From Opitutales bacterium (GTDB lineage: Bacteria; Verrucomicrobiota; Verrucomicrobiia; Opitutales; UBA2987), in the NCBI GenBank assembly GCA_021772555.1, contig JAJFLT010000401.1, positions 1-7,996 of the forward strand: a DNA stretch of 7,996 nucleotides. Direction: 5' to 3'. Below, piece after piece: positions 1 to 6,144 of this stretch. The notes below the pieces were generated by a model, which was given only the letters and a program-made list of their open reading frames with translations, was not told the origin of the DNA and did not search any database. A program made the translations under genes and the position numbers. Within the stretch, counting starts at the first letter, position 1. The number at the start of each line of letters is the position of its first letter.

Positions 1-20
1 GCCCATGGTAGGACTAAACC

Positions 21-971
21 TCAATGGGGAAATTTTTCCTTCGCGATTTCATCGGCCCAATAGGTTTCAAAAGCCTTCTTCATTGCTGTTATGAGTTCCT
101 GGGGAACCGGATAATAGGGTGGTCTTGTGCATCCCGATTCCTCCAGCCAGCCGGTAAGTTCTGCCCGGGCTTTGCCGATGATGGCGTGTTTATGCCCAGC
201 CTCGCGCAATGGCTGTACTCCGGAGAGTTCCCATTTGATCAGTTTCTTTTGAAAGAGAGCTGCGGTTTCCCAGTCGCCTTTGAGGCAGATGTTAAAATAT
301 TTCCGCATCCATCCAGGCATAACGTTGACCCAATAGCTGTTGCAACCTTTTGCCCCTAGCAGCATTCCTTCCATCAAGGTATAATCGCTGACAAAATGGG
401 ATAAATGACCCGAATTGACCAATATCTCCGTCAATGCCGAAGTAATTTGAGTGGTGGTTTTGGTTCCGATGAATTGTTCGGGAAACCTTTCCGACAACCG
501 GGCATAATCTAGACCGGTTAATGCCGGCCCGCATTTGGTATGGGCATAATGGATCCAACGGGCTTCCGGAACGGCATTCGCGAGGTCTTCCCAGAACCTG
601 TAAACATCGCTCTTGGCCGGTGGTATGAAGAAGGGGAAGGCCACATGAACATTGGGCACGCCGGCATCACAGGCTGCCTTAATGCGGTCGATGACTCCCT
701 GCGTATGGCTCCACGTCACACCCATGGCAGCATCCACACCGGTTGGTTCGACGGCCCGCCCGAAAGCCTTTGCCAATTGCCGGAATTCCTCCAACTCGAT
801 GGCGTAAAATTCTCCGTCGCTGTCGGTCGTATATATGCCGTCAACCTTGGCGGCGGCCAATTTTTGGCAATTTCGCCGCAGGATTCCTTCATCCAATCTG
901 CCTCCGTTTCCCCAGGGAGTATGGATGGCGGACCACAGGCCCTTATATGTTACCGTGTTTAATGTCCTCAC
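21..971 (-). CDS. DHDPS/N-acetylneuraminate lyase family aldolase or dehydratase, substrate unknown
   Basis: Complete 316-residue protein of the class I (Schiff-base) DapA/NanA superfamily, a cytoplasmic TIM barrel that cleaves, condenses or dehydrates 2-keto acids. The length is close to the family norm of about 300. The expected Schiff-base lysine is K171 in an FIGTKT segment at the end of strand 6, preceded by the barrel tyrosine Y142 (IHYAH); their spacing of 29 is close to that of DapA. The usual GTTGE loop reads DSDGE (residues 50-54), so the second pyruvate-binding threonine is replaced by D52. GEF followed by a hydrophobic stretch recalls 5-keto-4-deoxyglucarate dehydratase (KdgD), but the match is too loose for a name. 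The start is GTG at 971; an in-frame TAA lies only 12 bp upstream and no SD is visible. It is transcribed divergently from the mannonate dehydratase-like gene. Lysine biosynthetic DapA is unlikely given the loop and the catabolic neighbours. Confidence 0.88.
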   Translation of the reverse strand: MRTLNTVTYKGLWSAIHTPWGNGGRLDEGILRRNCQKLAAAKVDGIYTTDSDGEFYAIELEEFRQLAKAFGRAVEPTGVDAAMGVTWSHTQGVIDRIKAACDAGVPNVHVAFPFFIPPAKSDVYRFWEDLANAVPEARWIHYAHTKCGPALTGLDYARLSERFPEQFIGTKTTTQITSALTEILVNSGHLSHFVSDYTLMEGMLLGAKGCNSYWVNVMPGWMRKYFNICLKGDWETAALFQKKLIKWELSGVQPLREAGHKHAIIGKARAELTGWLEESGCTRPPYYPVPQELITAMKKAFETYWADEIAKEKFPH

Positions 972-987
972 CGTGAAATTGGGTTAA

Positions 988-2025
988 TTGAATGATAAAT
1001 CGAGATGTATTGACGAATCCGCAATTGCCCTATGTTTTGATTATTTTTCTTATCTGGCAAACATTTTGCACCAGCAAGCCACAATACAGGAACAATTGCC
1101 CGCGGACCTTGTGTCCGCTGAGAATCTGGATTTTTTCCGCGCAATCGGGGTAGATTCGCTATCCGTATATCCACCCCCGTCGATGGACAGCTTTGATGAA
1201 ATGGCCGCGTACTGTGAGGATATGAAAACCAAGGTGGAAACCCATGGCCTGAAGTTACAAACATTTGCCAAAAGGTGTCCCCATGCCATTTCTCTCGGTT
1301 TGCCCCGGAGGGACGAAAAAATCGAACAGTGGTGCAATCTTTTAAAAGTCATGGGGGAGGTTGGGATTCCGGTTTTTGGTTACAACTTCAAACCGATTAC
1401 CATCATTCGCACAACTCCCCAAAAGGGACGAGGAGGCGCGCTCTACAGCAGCTTTTCCTATCGGGAATTCGAGCGAAATCCATCGGAAAAAAACCAGTCC
1501 TTGAAAATTTCGGAAGAAGAAATGTGGGATAATTTGCAATATTTGCTGCGCCACATTGTTCCGGCGGCGGAACAAGCCGGGGTGCGTTTGGCCCTTCATC
1601 CCGACGACCCTCCGATAGCGGAACCCTTTGGCGGTTATCCACGTATTGTTTCCTCGATTGAGAACTACGAAAAGATTTTCCAACTCGCACCCAGCCCCGC
1701 CCACGGAATGCTCTTCTGCCAGGGTTGCGTTACCGAAATGGGCATCAATGTTTACGACACCATACGCCGCATTGGGCGCCAAAATAAAATTGTCTATGTT
1801 CATTTCCGTAATGTTCGTGGAACCCCCCGCGATTTCCAGGAAGTATTCGTGGACGAAGGAAATGTGGACATGTTTGAAGCCATGCGCGCCTATCACGATA
1901 TTGGATTCAAGGGGCCTTTTATGATGGATCACACGCCACAAATCCCTAATGACAGGATGGACAGGGAAGGGCGGGCATTTGCGGTCGGTTTCATGAGGGC
2001 TTTGATTCAAGCCGTTTACCGTTGA
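988..2025 (+). CDS. mannonate dehydratase (UxuA)-like TIM-barrel protein
   Basis: Up to 345 residues; similar to D-mannonate dehydratase, which converts D-mannonate to 2-keto-3-deoxygluconate in hexuronate catabolism. Numbered from the TTG at 988, the four metal ligands of characterised UxuA enzymes appear present: H204 (LALHPDDPP), C244 (LFCQGC), H272 (VHFRNVRG) and D314 (MMDHT). GGYPRIVSS (215-223) and FVDEGNVDM (287-295) also match family motifs, and FGYNFKP (130-136) sits where UxuA has YNFMP. The start is uncertain. TTG at 988 is the most upstream option, but it leaves only 16 bp to the divergent GTG start, and the first ~26 codons are AT-rich with no recognisable fold. TTG at 1096, preceded by AGGA at 1088-1091, would give 309 residues beginning just before the first recognisable helix. 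I give the maximal frame. The exact sugar acid may differ from mannonate, since the N-terminal third is divergent. First gene of a plus-strand run of four. Confidence 0.85.
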   Translation: MNDKSRCIDESAIALCFDYFSYLANILHQQATIQEQLPADLVSAENLDFFRAIGVDSLSVYPPPSMDSFDEMAAYCEDMKTKVETHGLKLQTFAKRCPHAISLGLPRRDEKIEQWCNLLKVMGEVGIPVFGYNFKPITIIRTTPQKGRGGALYSSFSYREFERNPSEKNQSLKISEEEMWDNLQYLLRHIVPAAEQAGVRLALHPDDPPIAEPFGGYPRIVSSIENYEKIFQLAPSPAHGMLFCQGCVTEMGINVYDTIRRIGRQNKIVYVHFRNVRGTPRDFQEVFVDEGNVDMFEAMRAYHDIGFKGPFMMDHTPQIPNDRMDREGRAFAVGFMRALIQAVYR

Positions 2026-2111
2026 TGGCATGTTAATTGAGGCATGAATTGGGTAAAAAAGTCCGCCATCACCGAAATTGGGAGCAGAATCCCAGGGCGA
2101 AAGATCGCTCG

Positions 2112-3296
2112 ATGAAAACTACAACTCTTTTTACTTATCCCTGGGATTTGCACGATGAAGGCGTGGATCGGGCCCTTGACTTTATTGTCGAAAAAGCAGG
2201 TTTCAACAGCCTGTGCCTTGCTTTAAGCTATCATATCGCGACCTATTTTTTACCTCATAATCCACGGCGAAAAATTTACTATGGCGATCATGGGGCGCTC
2301 TATTTTCAGCCTCAACAGGGACTCTATGCCAGCACCGCCCTCAAACCGCAAGTCAGTCCGGTAGTGGGCGGAGATGATTACATGGAAAAGATCCGGCAGG
2401 GGACTTCGGAACGCGGGATCGAGTTTTGTGCCTGGATTGTTTATTTCTATAACCACCACCTTGCGCGATCCAATCCCGGGTGTGCCAAAGTGGATGTTTT
2501 TGGCAATCCATACCTCTCCCTACTGTGCCCAGCCAACCCTGATGTGCGGGCTTATGCATTGGCTTTAACTCATGATATTGTGTCAAACTTCCGGCCTCAG
2601 GCCGTTAATCTGGAGTCCTTGAGCTATCGTCACTTTGATTATGGATTCCTCAATCCCAAAATCCTAGTTGAGATGACGCCGCTGCAAAAATTTTTAATGG
2701 GCTTGTGTTTTTGCCCCCATTGTGTGCATGCGGCCAATGAGATCGGTATGGATGGCACTCGCTGCAAACAATTGGTGGCTGAATGCCTGGAGGAAAGCTT
2801 GCCGCGCGATCCGCACCCCAATGAGATGAAACCCCTTTCGGATGAATTGCTCGATGACCAATTCGGCGGTGAGTTGAGGAAATACCTTGAAGCCAGGTCT
2901 GAAGTCGCCATTTCTCTTTTTAAGGAAATTGTGACGGTTATTCGGTCTTATGGTGACATTAAGATACAAATGTGTTTGCCGAAATCCCAATCCGGAAATG
3001 TAACTGGATTGCCTTCGAGCGAGGTTCATTCCCTGCTTGACCGCACTTTTGAATCTCCGCCTTTGGAGGTGAGCCAATGGGATCGGTATTTCCGCGAAAA
3101 AAAAGATATTCTGCCGTCGGGAATTAAATTTCTTCCCCAGATAGAACCGGATAACCTCAAAAGTGAATCTGAAACCACCGCCTTGATTAAGGTTTGCCAA
3201 TCCAGCGAATTTTGCGATGGATTGGCTTTTTATAATTATGGATTGGCACGAAAACAGCACTTGCAATGGATAGGTAGCGGTTTGGCGTTAACCTGA
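2112..3296 (+). CDS. uncharacterised protein, probable TIM-barrel glycosidase-like
   Basis: 394 residues from the ATG at 2112. The frame stays open upstream to a TTG at 2037, but those 25 codons give a basic, featureless peptide, so I chose the ATG. I cannot name the family with certainty. The opening (FTYPWDLHDEG, then an alternating beta/alpha pattern) and the NLES segment around E168, where a barrel glycosidase could place an acid, suggest a (beta/alpha)8 fold related to glycoside hydrolases; this is inference. Other conspicuous points are FLPHNPRRKIYY (46-57), the LLCPANPDVRAYA run (137-149) and a cysteine cluster, CFCPHC (199-204), that could bind a metal. There is no signal peptide, so it should be cytoplasmic. 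It lies 86 bp after the mannonate dehydratase-like gene and 49 bp before the aldehyde dehydrogenase, which suggests cotranscription and a role in the same carbohydrate pathway. Confidence 0.72.
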   Translation: MKTTTLFTYPWDLHDEGVDRALDFIVEKAGFNSLCLALSYHIATYFLPHNPRRKIYYGDHGALYFQPQQGLYASTALKPQVSPVVGGDDYMEKIRQGTSERGIEFCAWIVYFYNHHLARSNPGCAKVDVFGNPYLSLLCPANPDVRAYALALTHDIVSNFRPQAVNLESLSYRHFDYGFLNPKILVEMTPLQKFLMGLCFCPHCVHAANEIGMDGTRCKQLVAECLEESLPRDPHPNEMKPLSDELLDDQFGGELRKYLEARSEVAISLFKEIVTVIRSYGDIKIQMCLPKSQSGNVTGLPSSEVHSLLDRTFESPPLEVSQWDRYFREKKDILPSGIKFLPQIEPDNLKSESETTALIKVCQSSEFCDGLAFYNYGLARKQHLQWIGSGLALT

Positions 3297-3345
3297 ATTT
3301 CTGATCTCACCTATTGCTCTAGTTAAAATATAGACTCTTGTTGGT

Positions 3346-4821
3346 ATGAAAATTTACGATCAATTTTTTATCGATGGCGAATGGGTAGAACCTTCCACCG
3401 GCGACCGATTTGAAAGTCCCAATCCGGCTACCGGCCAACCTTGGGCATCCGTCGCCGAGGGGAGGGCAGAGGATATCGATCGTGCAGTGCAATCCGCCCA
3501 CAACGCTTTTGAAAATGGACCTTGGCACATCATGCCGGCCTCGCAAAGAAGTGAGATTTTGCGCCGCCTGGGTGATTTGGTGCTCAAGCATTCGGACCAC
3601 CTGGCAAAACTGGAAACGACTGATAATGGTAAAGCGATTCGTGAAACCGGCGGGGTCGAAATTCCCGCCATCGCCAAATGGTATTATTATTTTGCCGGCC
3701 TTGCCGAAACCATAGAGGGAAGAACAATTCCCGTAAATAACGATTTGCACGTCCACACGGTGAGAGAGCCGGTGGGGGTTTGCGGCTGCATTCTACCCTG
3801 GAACTCCCCGCTCCTCATGGCAGCTTTTAAACTGGCCCCGGCCTTGGCGGCGGGAAACACAGTAGTTTTCAAACCTTCTGAAAATACATCGGTTTCGATT
3901 CTCGAATTTGCCAACCTCATTCAGGAAGCGGGAATTCCTCCGGGTGTCGTAAACATTGTACCGGGATACGGACCCGTAGCGGGCAAAGCCCTCGCCCAAC
4001 ACCCATTGGTCGATAAAATTGCCTTTACGGGCGGAACGGAAACGGGAAAACAGATTGCTCATTATGCCGCCGACGGAGTCAAGAGGGTTTCCCTCGAATT
4101 GGGAGGGAAATCGCCTAATATCGTTTTTGATGATTATGATTTAGAAGAAGCCGTGGTCGGTGTCATGTCCGGTATTTTTGTGGCCGCCGGTCAGACTTGC
4201 GTAGCCGGTTCCCGTCTTTTCGTACATGATAAGATTTACGATGAATTTCTGGATTTACTGGTTAAGCGGACTCGTCAAATTCGGGTTGACAATCCAATGG
4301 ACCCGACCACCCAGATGGGTGCCCAAACATGTCAATCGCAACTGAATAAAATTAAGGAATTGGTGCAAAGTGGCATCGATGAGGGCGCTGATTTGATGAC
4401 GGGTGGAAAGCCGCCGCAGGACGCGGACCCATCCAGTTACTTTTTTCTTCCCACCGTATTTTCAGGTGTTCAAACGAATATGCGCATCGCTCAGGAAGAA
4501 ATCTTTGGTCCCGTTGTCTCCGTTTTTCGATTCTCAGAGGAGGACGAACTGGTCGAAAAAGCAAACGGTGTTAAATATGGGTTGGCAGCCGGGTTGTGGA
4601 CACGCGATGTGAAAAGAGCCCTGCGCCTGTCGCGCCGTTTGAAAGCCGGTTCGGTCTGGATAAATTGCTATCGGAAAATCAACTGGGCGGTTCCATTCGG
4701 CGGATTCAAAATGAGCGGATACGGAAGGGAAAACGGGCAGGAAGTTCTTGATTTATTCACGCAGACAAAATCGGTTTGGATTGATATTTCGGAAGATTAT
4801 ATCGACCCTTACGCCACGTAA
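3346..4821 (+). CDS. NAD(P)-dependent aldehyde dehydrogenase
   Basis: 491 residues, the standard length for the ALDH superfamily, which oxidises aldehydes to carboxylic acids in the cytoplasm. The key residues are all visible: oxyanion-hole N153 (PWNSP), cofactor-binding K176 (FKPSE), the Rossmann loop FTGGTETG (227-234), general base E251 (LELGGK), the nucleophile C285 (AAGQTC), E385 (EEIFGP) and the C-terminal PFGGFKMSGYGRENG (450-464). K176 followed by PSE is usual for NAD-linked members, so NAD is the more likely cofactor. The ATG at 3346 gives the typical N-terminus (FFIDGEWVEPSTG); the 49-bp upstream gap shows no SD. The overall pattern resembles the betaine aldehyde and semialdehyde dehydrogenase branch, but substrate cannot be assigned from sequence. 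Beside a DHDPS-family lyase and a mannonate dehydratase-like gene, plausible substrates are glyceraldehyde or a 2-keto acid semialdehyde; this is inference. Confidence 0.95.
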   Translation: MKIYDQFFIDGEWVEPSTGDRFESPNPATGQPWASVAEGRAEDIDRAVQSAHNAFENGPWHIMPASQRSEILRRLGDLVLKHSDHLAKLETTDNGKAIRETGGVEIPAIAKWYYYFAGLAETIEGRTIPVNNDLHVHTVREPVGVCGCILPWNSPLLMAAFKLAPALAAGNTVVFKPSENTSVSILEFANLIQEAGIPPGVVNIVPGYGPVAGKALAQHPLVDKIAFTGGTETGKQIAHYAADGVKRVSLELGGKSPNIVFDDYDLEEAVVGVMSGIFVAAGQTCVAGSRLFVHDKIYDEFLDLLVKRTRQIRVDNPMDPTTQMGAQTCQSQLNKIKELVQSGIDEGADLMTGGKPPQDADPSSYFFLPTVFSGVQTNMRIAQEEIFGPVVSVFRFSEEDELVEKANGVKYGLAAGLWTRDVKRALRLSRRLKAGSVWINCYRKINWAVPFGGFKMSGYGRENGQEVLDLFTQTKSVWIDISEDYIDPYAT

Positions 4822-4825
4822 AATG

Positions 4826-4920
4826 AGGTTTAAGGTGTCAGGTTTCTGGAGCATAAGCTGACATGGAAATCACTGATTTCTGACACCTGACACCTGCAAC
4901 CTAAAACTTGAAACCTGAAA
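4826..4920. repeat. inverted array of degenerate 7-bp repeats (GAAACCT/GACACCT type)
   Basis: The right arm reads as consecutive heptamers: GACACCT (4882-4888), GACACCT (4889-4895), GCAACCT (4896-4902), AAAACTT (4903-4909), GAAACCT (4910-4916) and a partial GAAA. The left arm (4826-4846) holds the same units on the other strand: read in reverse complement it is GAAACCT, GACACCT, TAAACCT. The two arms can pair, for example 4827-4840 with 4888-4901 at 12 of 14 positions. Almost all of the spacer between the aldehyde dehydrogenase and the M20 gene is this element. It may be a dispersed intergenic repeat and could fold in mRNA and affect expression of the M20 gene; neither function nor mobility is shown by the sequence. 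Confidence 0.75.
4866..4880. repeat. 15-bp palindrome at the centre of the heptamer element
   Basis: GAAATCA, a single C, then TGATTTC: a perfect 7-bp inverted repeat with a one-base centre. It sits between the two heptamer arms, so it is either the apex of the larger folded element or a dyad suited to a dimeric DNA-binding protein. A one-base loop is too tight for a stable RNA hairpin without opening the innermost pairs, and there is no following T-tract, so it is not called a terminator. Confidence 0.6.
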
Positions 4921-4922
4921 AT

Positions 4923-6125
4923 ATGATAGACCTACAAGAAACCTTATCCGATCTGATTTCGATCCCCAGCGTGAATCCCTCGGGGCAGTCCGTCTCTGGG
5001 TCCATGTATTACGAAACTGAAGTAACGCAATACCTGGAGGACTTTTTTAAGCGCCATGGCTTACCCTCGGAGCGCCAAACGGTAGAGCCTGGGCGCGATA
5101 ACATTTTTGCGCGGATCGATGGAAGAGTTTCCCCCTCGGATGGAGGCCAGGTGATTCTTTTCGATGCTCACCAGGACACCGTGCAGGTCGATGGTATGAC
5201 GATTCCGCCGTGGACACCGACGATTCAGGATGGTCGCATTTATGGTCGCGGCTCATGCGACGTAAAAGGCGGTATGGTGGCCATGCTGGGGGCCTTTGTG
5301 CGTCTGGCGGAAGAGCGTCCGCCCAACATGCCGACAATTATCATGGCCTGTTCCGTGAATGAAGAATTCGGTGGCCTAGGTGCGGCTGCTTATGAAGAAT
5401 TCTGGAGTTCCAATTCTCAATCCATCTTTCCCCAAAAACCGGACGCTGCCGTAATCGCGGAGCCCACAAATCTCGATGTTGTCGTCGCTCACAAAGGCAC
5501 CCTCCGTTGGTGGTGTCGGGTTCCCGGAGTAGCTGCCCACAGTTCGCAACCCGACAAGGGCGAAAGCGCTATTTTTCGGATGAGGCATGTTCTATCAGCA
5601 TTGGAAAATTATGGAAATGAGGTTTGCCAAAATTTACCCACGCATCCTTTGTGCGGTCGGCCCACACTTAGTATCGGTTTAATCGAGGGAGGACGCGGGA
5701 TAAACACCGTAGCAGATGAATGCTCTATTGCTATCGACCGGCGTATTCTTCCGAGCGAGGATGCGGACAGGGTTCACAAACAGATAATCAATCACATAAA
5801 GAATTTTCCCGGAATCGATTTCGAGGTAAAGCATGAGTCACCCTTTTCCAAAATGACACCCCTCTCGGACGATTTAAATGAGGTGTTGGCGGATAGTTTG
5901 AGAAGTTGCGCAAAAATTATTAAGTCCGACTGCAAATTAATCGGGACTCCCTATGGAACCAACGCTGGCTCGATTATTAAATCTAATGTTCCTTGCTTGG
6001 TCTTCGGACCTGGATCCATCGACCAGGCTCATACCAAAGACGAATGGCTCAGTCTGGAGGAACTCCACCAGGCGAGCGAGGTGCTCTACCGGTTCGGAAG
6101 CAATGGCCTGTTGATGAAAGAATGA
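4923..6125 (+). CDS. M20 family metallo-deacylase/peptidase (ArgE/DapE type)
   Basis: 400 residues from the ATG at 4923. A TTG at 4908 in the same frame lies inside the heptamer repeat and is the less likely start. M20A-type enzymes are cytoplasmic two-zinc hydrolases that remove acyl groups from amino acids or cut short peptides, as in acetylornithine deacetylase and succinyl-diaminopimelate desuccinylase. The full site is visible: H83 and catalytic D85 (DAHQDTV), bridging D113 (GRGSCDVKGG), general base E147 and ligand E148 (NEEFG), E180 (IAEPT) and H370 (QAHTKDE). H206 in AAHSSQPDKGESA marks the lid (dimerisation) domain, at roughly residues 187-300. It has no signal peptide. It is the last gene of the plus-strand run and ends 19 bp from a converging M20D gene. 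Nothing favours a biosynthetic ArgE or DapE role; the neighbours suggest release of an acyl group from a catabolic substrate, which is inference. Confidence 0.92.
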   Translation: MIDLQETLSDLISIPSVNPSGQSVSGSMYYETEVTQYLEDFFKRHGLPSERQTVEPGRDNIFARIDGRVSPSDGGQVILFDAHQDTVQVDGMTIPPWTPTIQDGRIYGRGSCDVKGGMVAMLGAFVRLAEERPPNMPTIIMACSVNEEFGGLGAAAYEEFWSSNSQSIFPQKPDAAVIAEPTNLDVVVAHKGTLRWWCRVPGVAAHSSQPDKGESAIFRMRHVLSALENYGNEVCQNLPTHPLCGRPTLSIGLIEGGRGINTVADECSIAIDRRILPSEDADRVHKQIINHIKNFPGIDFEVKHESPFSKMTPLSDDLNEVLADSLRSCAKIIKSDCKLIGTPYGTNAGSIIKSNVPCLVFGPGSIDQAHTKDEWLSLEELHQASEVLYRFGSNGLLMKE

Positions 6126-6144
6126 AACGACTGAATAGAATTGC

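Noticed and set aside
540..962. A 140-codon open frame on the plus strand
   Set aside because: It is antisense to the DHDPS-family gene and its translation has no domain-like pattern; it is explained as a shadow of that gene.
21..971. Assignment as lysine-pathway DapA
   Set aside because: The GTTGE loop is changed, and the neighbours are catabolic rather than lysine or cell-wall genes, so only a family-level name is justified.
1342..2031. A 229-codon open frame on the minus strand
   Set aside because: It lies wholly opposite the mannonate dehydratase-like gene, whose metal ligands and family motifs are intact on the plus strand; the minus translation shows no recognisable motif.
2079..2094. 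Small inverted repeat TGGGA-N6-TCCCA between the mannonate dehydratase-like gene and the next gene
   Set aside because: A 5-bp stem with no T-tract after it is expected by chance; not enough for a terminator or operator.
2694..3266. A 190-codon open frame on the minus strand opposite the uncharacterised gene
   Set aside because: Because the plus-strand protein is unnamed I weighed both. The plus frame has an ordered beta/alpha pattern, a good ATG and spacing that fits its neighbours; the minus frame is basic and patternless.
4826..4920. CRISPR array
   Set aside because: The units are 7 bp, contiguous, degenerate and in both orientations; there are no spacers and no cas genes nearby.
4908..4922. 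Upstream TTG start for the ArgE/DapE-type gene
   Set aside because: It falls inside the heptamer repeat and adds only five residues; the ATG at 4923 begins directly at the usual first helix of the family.
6126..6144. Terminator between the converging M20 genes
   Set aside because: The 19-bp gap has no stem and no T-run; any termination signal would have to lie inside the coding ends.
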